Positions 33,923 through 43,340 are shown, numbered from the stretch's first letter. The stretch: 64,000 bases of DNA from Pusillibacter faecalis (GCF_018408705.1 NZ_AP023420.1:1426001-1490000), one strand, 5' to 3'. Made by a program: numbers and translations. Notes: generated by a model not told the origin, from the letters alone.

Positions 33923-34295
33923 CCAGGGTAGCGCCAGCGGAAAGAGAAGGAGCAAGTATCCGGAACCACCAACGAGTTCTACTCCAAGCCCCTACACGCG
34001 GGAGCCAGCCCCCCGCGAGGGGGGAGTCCGGCGCGAGCCGGCAGAAGACCCCCGATCTTAGTCGGCACACATTCGGAAGACCCCCGTATTAAGCAAACTT
34101 GCACATACGTGCAAGTTTGCGCCCAGCGTCTTTTCTTTTGGACCGTCCATTGCGCAGCCGTTGGCGGCTGTGCCGCTTACGGATGCGGCATACCCCCTGC
34201 GGGTGCGGCCCGTTTTCTTTTCGGCAAGACGAAAAGAAAATGGGGGGTGCATTGCCAGGCTATCAACATAGCCTATACCCCGTCCCATCGGACGG
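33923..34295 (+). repeat. structured repeat element, copy B (long form)
   Basis: About 373 bp, an inverted copy of A separated from it by 30 bases that themselves fold (TGGCT-gag-AGCCA). Hairpins: 34093-34120 (perfect 12-bp stem GCAAACTTGCAC) and 34210-34243 (14-position stem with one G-T pair). It ends 56 bases before mutS and creates a spurious in-frame extension of the mutS open frame. Confidence 0.9.
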
Positions 34296-34351
34296 CCCCT
34301 CATAGAGACAGATACCGCTGCACACAGCGAAAAAGAGGTGAACCCCCTGTT

Positions 34352-36952
34352 ATGGCAGAACTAACCCCCATGATGCGCCAGTACCTGGAGATCAAAAAGG
34401 ACAACCCTGATTCGATTTTATTCTTCCGCCTGGGCGATTTCTACGAGATGTTTGACGAGGACGCCCGCACCGCCTCCCGGGAGCTGGATTTGACCCTTAC
34501 TTCCCGGGACCACGGCAAGCACGCAAAGCCCGCCGAGGAGCGGATTCCCATGTGCGGGATTCCCTATCACGCAAGCGAGGCCTATATCGCCCGCTTGATT
34601 GCCAAGGGCTACAAGGTGGCCATCTGTGAGCAGATGGAGGACCCCGCCACTGCCAAGGGTCTTGTTAAGCGGGATATCATCCGCGTCATCACCCCCGGCA
34701 CCGTCACCGACGCCGCGTGCCTGGACGACAAGTCCTCCAACTTCCTCTGCGGCATCTACCTCGACGAGCGCTCCGCGGCGGCGGCCTTCTGCGACGTCAC
34801 CACCGGCAAGGCCCACCTGACCGCCTTTTCCGGTGATGAGCGGGTGGAGCATATCATCAACGAGCTGGGCCGCTTCTCCCCCGCCGAGGCCATCTTGAAC
34901 GACGGCGCCTGGGCGGAGTCCCGGCTGCTGGAAACCCTGCGGGAGAAGTTCCACTGCCGGGTGGAGCGGGGCGGCGAGCGGCGCTTTCTCCTGGCTGACG
35001 CGGAAAAGAGCATCCGCCGCCAGTTTGGCGAGGAGGCGTTGAAGCGCCTGCCCGCCGGGAATCCGGCGGCGGCCATGGCCATAGGAGGGCTTCTCAGCTA
35101 CCTCTACGAGACCCAGAAAACGGACCTCAGCCACATCAACGACCTGGACTATTACGAACAGGGCGTGTTTTTGGAGCTGGACCTGACCGCCCGCCGGAAC
35201 CTGGAGCTGACGGAGACCTTGCGGAACAAGGAGAAGAAGGGGAGCCTCCTCTGGGTGCTGGACAAGACCAAAACCCCCATGGGTGGGCGGTGCTTAAGGA
35301 GCTGGCTGGAGCGGCCCCTGCTCTCCGTCACGGCCATCAACCGTCGTTCCAGCGCGGTTGCGGCGCTGGTGGAGGCCACCATCGCCCGGGAGGAGCTGAG
35401 CGCCGCCATGACGGGCCTGGGCGACATGGAGCGGCTTCTCGGCCGCATCGTCTACGGCACCGCCGGCGGGCGGGACATGGCGTCCCTCCGGGCGGCCATG
35501 GAACGGCTGCCGGAGATCAAGGCCCAGCTCGCCTCCGTGAAGGACCGCCGCCTGGGAGAGCTGGCGGCGGAGCTGGACGTGCTGGAAGACCTCCGGGACC
35601 GGATTGCCCGGACCATCTGCGACGAGCCGCCCTTCTCCGTCCGGGAGGGGGGCTTCATCCGGGACGGCTTTGACCAGGAGGTGGACCGTCTGCGGCACAT
35701 CCTCCAGGGGGGCAAGGGCGTCATTCCGGAGATGGAGGCCCGGGAGAAGGAGAAAACCGGCATCCGGACGCTGAAAATCGGCTATAACAAGGTCTTCGGA
35801 TACTACATCGAGGTCAGCAATTCGTTTAAAGATCAGGTGCCGGACACCTACATCCGCAAACAGACCCTGGTCAACGGCGAGCGCTTCATTACCCAAGAAC
35901 TCAAGGACTTGGAGCACGAGATTCTCACCGCCTCGGAGCGGGTGGTGGCGCTGGAGTACCAGCTCTTTACCGCCTTGCGGGAGGAGATCTCCGCCGCCGC
36001 GGTGCGCATTCAGAAAACCGCCGCCGCGGTAGCGGAACTGGACGCGCTGGTGTCCTTCGCCGCCGTGGCGGTGCGCAACAACTACTGCCGGCCGGATGTG
36101 GACGAGTCCGGGGTCATTGAGATTCAGGAGGGCCGCCACCCCGTGGTGGAGCGGGTTTTGAAGGACAGCCTCTTCGTCCCCAATCACACGTTTATGGGCG
36201 AGAAGGAGGAGCGGGTGGCCATCATCACCGGCCCCAACATGGCGGGCAAGTCCACCTATATGCGCCAGGTGGCGCTGATTGTGCTGATGGCCCAGATGGG
36301 GTCTTTCGTCCCTGCCGCCCACGCCCATATCGGCGTGGTGGACCGGATTTTCACCCGGATCGGCGCCAGCGACGACCTCTCCGCCGGGCAGTCCACCTTC
36401 ATGGTGGAGATGACGGAGGTCTCGGACATCCTGCACCACGCCACGAAGAACTCCCTGCTGATTCTCGACGAGATCGGCCGGGGCACCTCCACCTATGACG
36501 GCATGTCCATTGCCCGGGCGGTGCTGGAGTACTGCGCGGAGAAAAAGCGGGCAAAGACCCTCTTTGCCACCCACTACCACGAGCTGACGGAGCTGGAAAA
36601 CTCCCTGCCCGGGACCGTGAACTACAACATCGCGGTGAAGGCCCGGGGGGAGGAGATCATCTTCCTGCGCAAGATCGTCCCCGGCGGCGCGGACCGGAGC
36701 TATGGCATTGAGGTTGCGAGGCTTGCGGGGCTTCCGGAGAAGGTGGTGCAGCGGGCCAAGGCCATCTTAAAGGAGCTGGAGGCGGAAAACGGCGTGCAGT
36801 ACGTGGCCGCCCGGCGGGAGAGCGACCAGATGACCCTGGGCGCCCTGGGCGAGGGCGAGGTGCTGGACGCCATCCGCCGCTGCCAGCCGGACACGCTGAC
36901 GCCGATTGAGGCGATGAGCCTCATCTACGAGTGGAAACAGAAATTGCAGTAA
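34352..36952 (+). CDS. mutS: DNA mismatch repair protein MutS
   Basis: An 866-residue mismatch-recognition ATPase. The mismatch-reading Phe lies in FRLGDFYEMF near residue 25, Walker A GPNMAGKST near 627, and the later LILDEIGRGTSTYDG Walker B and FATHYHEL switch. The ATG at 34352 follows GAGGTGA by ten bases; the open frame upstream is repeat copy B read in frame and is excluded. It works with the MutL encoded at 39434. Confidence 0.98.
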   Translation: MAELTPMMRQYLEIKKDNPDSILFFRLGDFYEMFDEDARTASRELDLTLTSRDHGKHAKPAEERIPMCGIPYHASEAYIARLIAKGYKVAICEQMEDPATAKGLVKRDIIRVITPGTVTDAACLDDKSSNFLCGIYLDERSAAAAFCDVTTGKAHLTAFSGDERVEHIINELGRFSPAEAILNDGAWAESRLLETLREKFHCRVERGGERRFLLADAEKSIRRQFGEEALKRLPAGNPAAAMAIGGLLSYLYETQKTDLSHINDLDYYEQGVFLELDLTARRNLELTETLRNKEKKGSLLWVLDKTKTPMGGRCLRSWLERPLLSVTAINRRSSAVAALVEATIAREELSAAMTGLGDMERLLGRIVYGTAGGRDMASLRAAMERLPEIKAQLASVKDRRLGELAAELDVLEDLRDRIARTICDEPPFSVREGGFIRDGFDQEVDRLRHILQGGKGVIPEMEAREKEKTGIRTLKIGYNKVFGYYIEVSNSFKDQVPDTYIRKQTLVNGERFITQELKDLEHEILTASERVVALEYQLFTALREEISAAAVRIQKTAAAVAELDALVSFAAVAVRNNYCRPDVDESGVIEIQEGRHPVVERVLKDSLFVPNHTFMGEKEERVAIITGPNMAGKSTYMRQVALIVLMAQMGSFVPAAHAHIGVVDRIFTRIGASDDLSAGQSTFMVEMTEVSDILHHATKNSLLILDEIGRGTSTYDGMSIARAVLEYCAEKKRAKTLFATHYHELTELENSLPGTVNYNIAVKARGEEIIFLRKIVPGGADRSYGIEVARLAGLPEKVVQRAKAILKELEAENGVQYVAARRESDQMTLGALGEGEVLDAIRRCQPDTLTPIEAMSLIYEWKQKLQ

Positions 36953-37220
36953 AGCGGCGGACCGCGCCGGGAGGCGCGTCAAGGGTTTTGCGGGAAGCAA
37001 GCCCTTTGCCAGCCGCAGCGAGCATACAGGGCGCAACCGCCGCAAAGCGGCGGCACTTGGCGCGGAGGAGAAATCGGACGGATTGATTCCGGCCGGTTTG
37101 CGTGAAATGCGGGGTCCACGCCGCGCAGGGCGCGGTGGGGTGCGCCAGCCGCTGCCGCCGGTGCAGAGACCTGATCCGCGAGAGGCGGCGCGGAGGAAAT
37201 CAAAAGCAAAGGGCGAGAGC

Positions 37221-37928
37221 ATGCCGAGAAGAAAGACAACAACCTATATGTCGCCGGGGGAGCAGATCGGGGGAACCGTGTTCTTTATGATCTATCTGCT
37301 GGTGCTGCCCTTTGCCGCGGGGCCGCTGTTCCGTCTGGCGGGAGGGCTGCTGGGGGTCACGATCTCCGGCGCCATGCAGAGCATTTTGACCTATTATATC
37401 CTCTTTGCCGTGAGTATCATCGTGTTCCACGCCTTTCTCGCGAGAACCACCCGGCACCTGGCGGAGAATCTGGGTCTTGCCGTCAAGACGCTGGGCCTGG
37501 GCCTGGTGGGGCTGTACGGCCTGAATGAGCTGGTGTTCCGGCTCAGCAATCTGCTCATCAACAACCGGACGAACCTCAACAACAACACCATTTCCGCCCA
37601 GATCGACGACGCGCCCGCCATGACGGTGGTCATCGTGATTCTCCTGGCTCCCTTTGTGGAGGAGGTGCTCTTCCGGGGGCTGGTGTTTGGAAATTTAAAG
37701 GGGAAGAGCCGCGCGGCGGGGTACCTGGTGAGCTGTCTGCTCTTTGCCCTGCTGCACGTGTGGCAGTTTGCCCTGGTGAATCAGGATATCACCTATTTTT
37801 TGCTGATGGTGCAGTATCTGGTGCCGGGGCTGGTGCTGGCCTGGACCTATGAGCACAGCGGCACGCTGTGGACGGCCATCGCTCTGCACGCCGCGGCCAA
37901 CGCACTGAGCGTGTGGACCATGTTATGA
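37221..37928 (+). CDS. CPBP-family intramembrane metalloprotease
   Basis: A 235-residue membrane protein of the CAAX protease/bacteriocin-processing (Abi) family. The catalytic motifs are PFVEEVLFRGLVFG (EExxxR), SCLLFALLHVWQF (first His) and a final helix with HAAANAL. The ATG at 37221 follows AAGGGCGAG; the longer frame upstream lacks a site. In the 268 bases before it, a GC-rich hairpin CCGCCGC-aaa-GCGGCGG (37037-37053) may end mutS transcription. Substrate unknown. Confidence 0.88.
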   Translation: MPRRKTTTYMSPGEQIGGTVFFMIYLLVLPFAAGPLFRLAGGLLGVTISGAMQSILTYYILFAVSIIVFHAFLARTTRHLAENLGLAVKTLGLGLVGLYGLNELVFRLSNLLINNRTNLNNNTISAQIDDAPAMTVVIVILLAPFVEEVLFRGLVFGNLKGKSRAAGYLVSCLLFALLHVWQFALVNQDITYFLLMVQYLVPGLVLAWTYEHSGTLWTAIALHAAANALSVWTML

Positions 37929-37941
37929 AAGGAGAGCGCGG

Positions 37942-38439
37942 ATGTCCGGCGAAGTGAAAGTGAGAAAGAGCGACTGGCAGCGGACGCTGGCGGCGGTGCT
38001 TCTGGGGTGCCTTTTGGACGGCGTCCTCATGTATCTTTTTTTGCGCCGGGTGGAGCTGACAGGGCTTGCCCGGGGGATCGTGGCGGCGCTGGGGGCCTAT
38101 GTGCTCTTCCGGCTGTTCTACCCCATGCTGAGGGGCCTGTTTCCCGGCGGCGGAGAGCGGACGCTTCTCTGGCACGTGACGCCGGATACCCTGGTCCTGG
38201 GGCGGGAGGAAATCCCCCGCGGCGCCATCAAAGCGGTTCACTGCTGGCCCAACCGGGACGCCCTGGGGCACGCCGGGGCGGGCTGGACCGTCAATATTGA
38301 GACCACGGGGAAAAACCACCTGCTCCGCTCCCTGACCGAGGGGGAGGGGCTGGACCAGTCCGTCCGGCAGCTCCGGGCCCTGGTGGTGGCCCTGGGATAC
38401 GGCGGGCAGTGGGCGGGAAGCCCGGACGTGCCCTCCTAA
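37942..38439 (+). CDS. membrane protein of unknown function
   Basis: A 165-residue protein with two hydrophobic helices (about residues 14-35 and 43-62) followed by a soluble domain rich in beta-like segments (TLLWHVTPDTLVLGREEIP, WTVNIETTGKNHLL) that could be PH-like. AAAGGAG precedes the ATG, 13 bases after the CPBP gene, so the two are probably co-expressed. I do not recognise the family. Confidence 0.65.
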   Translation: MSGEVKVRKSDWQRTLAAVLLGCLLDGVLMYLFLRRVELTGLARGIVAALGAYVLFRLFYPMLRGLFPGGGERTLLWHVTPDTLVLGREEIPRGAIKAVHCWPNRDALGHAGAGWTVNIETTGKNHLLRSLTEGEGLDQSVRQLRALVVALGYGGQWAGSPDVPS

Positions 38440-38467
38440 AAACCCCCTGAGAAAAGAGAGAAGCAAC

Positions 38468-39388
38468 ATGGATTTTTTTGCAAGCCTTTCCAATATGAGC
38501 GTGGTGCTGGCGGGCATTGCCGCCGGGTACCTTGCCAATAAGCTGGGAATTCTGGGCGGGGAGACGGACCGGAAGCTCACCAAGCTGATTTTGACGATCA
38601 CCATGCCGGCGATGACCCTGGGAGCAGTGGCCACCAGCGAGGAGCTGCCGGACCTTGCCACGCTGGCCGGTATTTTGGAGGCCGCCGCCGCATTTTATAT
38701 CATCGGGTTTGCCCTGGCCGCTCTGCTGCCCCGGCTGTTGGGGGGCACCGCGGAACAAAAGAGCGTATGGCGCTTTGCGCTGTGCTTTTCCAATGTGGGG
38801 TTTATCGGCATCCCGGTGTGCACGGCATTTCTGGGAGAGGGGGCCATGCTCTACGCGGTGATTCTGACCCTTCCCTTCAATCTGATTTCCTACTCCATGG
38901 GTCCCGTGATCCTGACGGGAGGCATGAAGAACTTTGACGCCCGGAAAATGTTTCTGACGCCCACGGTGGTATCTTCGTTTCTGGCGCTGGTGATGACGCT
39001 GCTGCGCCTGCGCCCGCCGAGGGTGGTGGGAGAATGCCTGGAATTTGTGGGCGACATGACCGTACCGATGTCTCTTTTGATTATCGGCTCGCTGCTTACC
39101 GCTACATCCTTCCGGCAGGTGCTCTCCTCCCCGCGGCTGTGGAGCCTTGCGGCGGTGCGGCTGGTGGCGATGCCCATGCTGCTGGGCCTGGCCCTGCGTC
39201 CGCTGCATCTGGAGGCTATGGCCGTGAATGTGACGGTGCTGCAGATGGCCATGCCGGTGGCGGCTAACGGCTCCATGCTGGCCATGGAGTACGGCGGCGA
39301 TGTGGAGAGCATGGCGCAGGCCACATTTTTGACCACCGTCTGCGCCATGGTGACGGTACCTCTCATAGCCACCGTACTGCTGGTATAG
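38468..39388 (+). CDS. AEC-family (auxin efflux carrier-like) transporter
   Basis: A 306-residue membrane protein with about ten hydrophobic segments in two halves. The pattern LAGIAAGYLANKLGIL, FSNVGFIGIPVC and VTVLQMAMPVAANGSMLA is typical of AEC permeases, which transport organic acids in bacteria (for example malate, MleP-type). It lies between the unknown membrane gene and mutL with short spacing. Confidence 0.88.
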   Translation: MDFFASLSNMSVVLAGIAAGYLANKLGILGGETDRKLTKLILTITMPAMTLGAVATSEELPDLATLAGILEAAAAFYIIGFALAALLPRLLGGTAEQKSVWRFALCFSNVGFIGIPVCTAFLGEGAMLYAVILTLPFNLISYSMGPVILTGGMKNFDARKMFLTPTVVSSFLALVMTLLRLRPPRVVGECLEFVGDMTVPMSLLIIGSLLTATSFRQVLSSPRLWSLAAVRLVAMPMLLGLALRPLHLEAMAVNVTVLQMAMPVAANGSMLAMEYGGDVESMAQATFLTTVCAMVTVPLIATVLLV

Positions 39389-39433
39389 GCAGCAAAACCC
39401 AAGAGGCGCGGGACTGTGCGAAAGGAGAACAAC

Positions 39434-41359
39434 ATGCCTCACATTCAACAACTCAGCTCTCACGTTGCGGACCTGATTGCCGCCGGCGAGGTGGTGGAGC
39501 GGCCGGCCAGCGTGGTCAAGGAGCTGGTGGAAAACGCCATGGACGCCGGCGCCACCGCCGTGAGGGTGGAAATCCGCCGGGGCGGAATGGGTCTCATCCG
39601 GGTTTCAGACGACGGCTGCGGCATCGCGCCTGTGGAACTGCCCACGGCCTTTTTGCGCCACGCCACCTCTAAGCTGCGCTCGGCGGAGGACCTGGGGAGC
39701 ATCGGCACCCTGGGCTTCCGGGGTGAGGCGCTGGCGGCCATTGCCGCCGTGAGCCGGGTGGAGATCCTAACCCGGCCAAAGGGCGCCCAGAGCGGCGCGT
39801 CCCTCCATCTGGAGGGCGGCGTGCCGGGACCTGTGGAGGAGGCCGGCGCGCCGGAGGGCACCACCGTGACGGTGCGGGACCTCTTTTACAATACGCCGGC
39901 GCGGCTCAAATTTATGAAGAAGGACAGCGCCGAGACCGCCGCCGTGGCGGGGCTTTTACAACATCTGGCCATGTCCCATCCGGACATTTCCTTTCAGCTG
40001 ATCAAGGACGGCGCCGAGGCGCTCCACACCCCCGGCGACGGGAAGCTGGAGTCCGCGATCTACGCCGCTCTGGGCCGGGAGTTTGCCCGGAGCCTGCTGG
40101 CCGTGGAGGGCCGGGGCGGAGAGGTGGCGGTGGAGGGCTATGTTACCATGCCCCTCCAGAGCCGGGGCTCCCGGTCCATGCAGGTGTTCTTTGTCAACGG
40201 CCGGTTTATCAAGTCTCAGCTCCTGACGGCGGCACTGGAGGAGGGCTACCGCAACCAGATCATGAAGGGGAAATTTCCCGGGTGCGTCCTGTCGGTCACG
40301 CTGCCGGTGACGGCGGTGGATGTGAACGTCCACCCCGCCAAGACCACGGTGAAGTTTGCCCGGGAAAAGGAGGTCTTTGACGCGGTCTACCACACGGTGC
40401 TGGACTGCCTGAGCGCCCGGGGAGGCGCGGTGCAAGTCCCCAGGAGCGTGGAGCAGGTGGTGCTTCCCCGGCAGGACTTCTTCCAGTCCCTGGACGCCAA
40501 GAGCTTTCGGGAGCGGAGGGAGCAGGCGGACTCCCAGCCCCGGAGCGCGGCGAGGCCCGCCTGGGACAGCGAGCGGCGCTCCACGGCCCGTGTGGCGGAC
40601 AGCGCCCCTCCGGCCTCCGGCTATGGGAGGTTCCGGGACGCGGGCGGCGCCCTGGGAAGGCCTCCGGCATCGGCGGCCGGCCCAACAGAGGCAGAGACTT
40701 CGCCGGCCGGTAAGCCGGAAAAGCCGTTTGTCCCCGCGATTCCCCGGCAGAGCCGGGAGCTGCCGGAGCAGCAGACCATGGAGCCCCTCCGGGAGGAGGC
40801 GCCCTGGCGGATCGCCGGAGAGGTGCTGCGCACCTACATCGTGTGCGAGAGCGAGGAGGGGTGCGTGTGGCTCATTGACAAGCACGCCGCCCATGAGCGG
40901 ATCAACTTTGACCGGCTGAAGGCATCCCGGACGGCGCCCATGCGGCAGATGCTGCTGAAGCCCGCCATTGCGGAGCTGAGCCGGGAGGACGCGGCGGCGG
41001 TGCTGGACAATCTGCCGCTGTTGGAGGAGTTGGGCTTTTCCTGCGAGGATTTCGGCGGCGGCGCGGTTTTGGTCCGGGAGGTTCCGGCAGATCTGGACGC
41101 CGGGGAGACCTCCGCCGCATTGGAGGAGTTTGCCGGAACGCTGCGCGGCGGCGGGACCTTGGATGAAAAACGGGAGGAGCTTTTGCATACGATTGCCTGT
41201 AAGTCCGCCATCAAGGGCGGCTGGAAAAGCGACGTGTCGGAGCTGCGGGTGCTGGTGGAGAAGGTCCAGAGCGGCGAGGTCCGCTACTGTCCCCACGGCC
41301 GCCCGGTTGCGGTAAAGCTGAGTCGATACGAGCTGGAAAAGCTCTTCAAGCGGGCGTGA
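39434..41359 (+). CDS. mutL: DNA mismatch repair protein MutL
   Basis: A 641-residue mismatch-repair ATPase. GHKL motifs: ELVENAMDAGAT, SDDGCGI and GFRGEAL within the first 110 residues. A long low-complexity linker (about 355-460) leads to the C-terminal domain, which carries DKHAAHERI, the ACKSAIKGG stretch and CPHGRP, the metal-site motifs of nicking MutL proteins. AAAGGAG precedes the ATG. It should nick the new strand after MutS binding, as expected in a genome without MutH. Confidence 0.97.
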   Translation: MPHIQQLSSHVADLIAAGEVVERPASVVKELVENAMDAGATAVRVEIRRGGMGLIRVSDDGCGIAPVELPTAFLRHATSKLRSAEDLGSIGTLGFRGEALAAIAAVSRVEILTRPKGAQSGASLHLEGGVPGPVEEAGAPEGTTVTVRDLFYNTPARLKFMKKDSAETAAVAGLLQHLAMSHPDISFQLIKDGAEALHTPGDGKLESAIYAALGREFARSLLAVEGRGGEVAVEGYVTMPLQSRGSRSMQVFFVNGRFIKSQLLTAALEEGYRNQIMKGKFPGCVLSVTLPVTAVDVNVHPAKTTVKFAREKEVFDAVYHTVLDCLSARGGAVQVPRSVEQVVLPRQDFFQSLDAKSFRERREQADSQPRSAARPAWDSERRSTARVADSAPPASGYGRFRDAGGALGRPPASAAGPTEAETSPAGKPEKPFVPAIPRQSRELPEQQTMEPLREEAPWRIAGEVLRTYIVCESEEGCVWLIDKHAAHERINFDRLKASRTAPMRQMLLKPAIAELSREDAAAVLDNLPLLEELGFSCEDFGGGAVLVREVPADLDAGETSAALEEFAGTLRGGGTLDEKREELLHTIACKSAIKGGWKSDVSELRVLVEKVQSGEVRYCPHGRPVAVKLSRYELEKLFKRA

Positions 41360-41460
41360 GGCGCAGACGGGGCGGCGGCCGTGGGGACGAATGGGATGGA
41401 AACGTCCGCGCCTGCGGCGCGAGCGGCCGCCCGGTTGCGGTGAAGCTGAGTCGATATGAG
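41298..41460 (+). repeat. short direct duplication of the mutL 3' end
   Basis: A 36-bp segment of mutL (41298-41333, coding GRPVAVKLSRYE) recurs at 41425-41460 with only two base changes, 127 bases downstream. The sequence between does not code for anything I recognise. Confidence 0.88.
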
Positions 41461-41528
41461 CGCTCTTTGGACTTGCGGCGGGAAAGAAAACGGCCCAAAC
41501 AGGGCAGCATATCTATGGAGGAGCCGGT

Positions 41529-41703
41529 ATGGCAGAGAAACGGTTTGTGAAGACCTACACCGCCATGGACATGATGGAGATCTGGGTGGACCGGGAGCCC
41601 GGGGGGAAACGACCTGTGGTATTCCAGCGGCAACGCCGGCGGGCTGGCACCTCTGCTGGACCGGGATGGAAAGATCACAACGGTTTTTGATCAGGAGGAA
41701 TGA
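41529..41703 (+). pseudogene. DUF6440-like gene with a one-base frameshift
   Basis: The ATG at 41529, six bases after GGAGGA, opens MAEKRFVKTYTAMDMMEIWV and then DREPGG; after a GGGGGGAAA run the zero frame runs into foreign sequence, but the +1 frame continues NDLWYSSGNAGGLAPLLD and ends FDQEE at 41703. Joined, the product is about 57 residues and matches the DUF6440 pattern (RF..Y, EIWVDRETG, GLTPLLD). It is thus a frameshifted gene, a homopolymer sequencing error, or a slippery site. Confidence 0.75.
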
Positions 41704-41707
41704 AAGC

Positions 41708-42298
41708 ATGAAGCTGTTATTTGTGGATAGCTGCATCAGCCAGCGGGGAGCGGATTCCCGCACCCGGCGCCTGGCGGCGGCGTTTTTGGAGGCCTTTGCC
41801 GCCTCCCATCCGGACTGGGAGCTGGAGACGGTGGAGGTGGGAGCCCTGGAACTCAAGCCCTTTACGGCGGAGATGCTCAGTGAGCGGGACGCCCTGGCCT
41901 CCGTGGGGGCCTGGGATGCGCCGGTCTTTGACCTGGCCCGCCAGTTCCGCGCCGCAGACGCGGTGGTGGTGGCGGCGCCCTACTGGGATTTGAGCTATCC
42001 GGCGGCCCTGCGCATCTATATGGAGGATATCTCCGCCAACGGTCTTTGCTATCACTATGAGGCAGACGGCTGTCACGGGGACTGCCGGGGGCAGTGGCTG
42101 GTCTACCTCACCTCCGGCGGGGATTTTGAGCACGAGGACAGCGTGGGCGTGGTCCACTGGCGGCAGATGGCGGCCATGTTCGGAATTCCCAGGTTTGACT
42201 ACGTGTTCGCCGGGGGGATGGACATTGACCCGGCCAAGACGCCGGAGCTGCTGGCGGCAGGCTGTGATCTGGCCCGGCGCCTGGCGGAGAGCCTGTAG
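41708..42298 (+). CDS. flavodoxin-fold NAD(P)H oxidoreductase
   Basis: A 196-residue protein of the NAD(P)H-dependent FMN/quinone reductase family (flavodoxin_2 type). It begins KLLFVDSCISQRGADSRTRR as in AzoR-like enzymes, has VVVAAPYWDLSYPAALRIYMED in the flavin-binding region and a Cys-containing loop. It starts five bases after the frameshifted small gene, whose end carries AGGAGG. The substrate is unknown. Confidence 0.82.
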   Translation: MKLLFVDSCISQRGADSRTRRLAAAFLEAFAASHPDWELETVEVGALELKPFTAEMLSERDALASVGAWDAPVFDLARQFRAADAVVVAAPYWDLSYPAALRIYMEDISANGLCYHYEADGCHGDCRGQWLVYLTSGGDFEHEDSVGVVHWRQMAAMFGIPRFDYVFAGGMDIDPAKTPELLAAGCDLARRLAESL

Positions 42299-42301
42299 CC
42301 G

Positions 42302-43246
42302 GTGGCGCCGCGGATTGTCTGCGTGGTGGGGCCCACGGCCTGCGGCAAGACCACCCTGGGCGTGCTGCTTGCCAAACGGTATGGGGGCGAGGTGGTCTCC
42401 GCCGACTCCATGCAGATTTACCGGGGGATGACCATCGGCACCGCCGCGCCCACCGCGGAGGAGATGGACGGCGTCCCCCACCACATGATCGCTGTGGCGG
42501 ACCCGGCGGAGCAGTGGTCCGCCGCCCGTTACGCCCAGGCTGCCATCCCCATTGTGGATGATATTTTGAAGCGGGGAAAGCTCCCCATTCTGGTGGGGGG
42601 AACAGGGCTGTGGCTGGATGCGGTGGTCCAGGGCCGGGAGTTTGCCCCGGGTCAGGCCGGTGGCGCCGTCCGGCGGGAGCTGGAGGCGCAGCTGGCCGCG
42701 GAGGGGATGGAACCGCTGCTCCAGGAGCTGCGGCGGGTGGACCCGGAGTCCGCGGCCCGGCTTCACCCGGCGGACACGAAGCGGATTCTGCGGGCGCTGG
42801 AGGTCTACCGGGAGACCGGGGAGACCATCACCGCCCACGACGAGAGGACCCGGAGCCTCCCCCCTCGGTATGACGCGGTCTGGCTGGGTCTCCGGTTTGC
42901 CGACCGGGAGGATATGAAGGCCCTCATCGACCGGCGGGTGGACGCAATGGTTCGATCCGGGCTGGAGGAGGAGGTGCGCGCCCTGCTGCAAAGCGGCCTC
43001 CCCCCCTCGGCAACCGCATGGCAGGCCATCGGGTACAAAGAGTTTTTAGGCGTGCTGGAGGGGACGGCCACCATGGAGCAGGCCGTGGCGGAGGTGAAGC
43101 TCCGCTCCCGGCAGTACGCCAAGCGGCAGCTGACATGGCTGCGGCGGAATCCGGCCATTCATTGGATGGAATGGGAAAAAGAGCGGAATTTTGAGCAGGC
43201 CTTACAGCTTTCGACAGAAATTCTGACCGCCGCCGGGGTATGCTGA
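42302..43246 (+). CDS. miaA: tRNA dimethylallyltransferase
   Basis: A 314-residue enzyme adding dimethylallyl to A37 of tRNA, the step before MiaB. P-loop [10 protein letters not shown] at residues 9-18, then DSMQIYRGM, and [11 protein letters not shown] near residue 100; the C-terminal half has the [13 protein letters not shown] motif. The start is the GTG at 42302, two bases after the preceding stop, without a strong ribosome site, which implies coupling. hfq follows, the conserved miaA-hfq pairing. Confidence 0.96.
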   Translation: MAPRIVCVVGPTACGKTTLGVLLAKRYGGEVVSADSMQIYRGMTIGTAAPTAEEMDGVPHHMIAVADPAEQWSAARYAQAAIPIVDDILKRGKLPILVGGTGLWLDAVVQGREFAPGQAGGAVRRELEAQLAAEGMEPLLQELRRVDPESAARLHPADTKRILRALEVYRETGETITAHDERTRSLPPRYDAVWLGLRFADREDMKALIDRRVDAMVRSGLEEEVRALLQSGLPPSATAWQAIGYKEFLGVLEGTATMEQAVAEVKLRSRQYAKRQLTWLRRNPAIHWMEWEKERNFEQALQLSTEILTAAGVC

Positions 43247-43340
43247 TTGCGGGCATGGCCCGGCGGACGATCAAGACTCGTCCGACCAAAAGAACCGTCG
43301 CATGCAAGCGGCGGACCATACAGAAAAGGAGCGGACGATT

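Noticed and set aside
33472..33972. Several 80-200-codon frames within copies A and B
   Set aside because: They change or break between copies, while hairpins are conserved; this fits a non-coding element.
33522..34295. Interpretation of copies A and B as an insertion sequence with terminal inverted repeats
   Set aside because: The inversion is between two whole copies of the same element, which also occurs singly (C, D, E); no transposase lies between them.
34109..34351. N-terminal extension of the MutS frame
   Set aside because: It is repeat copy B read in frame; MutS homology begins right after ATG 34352, which has its own ribosome site.
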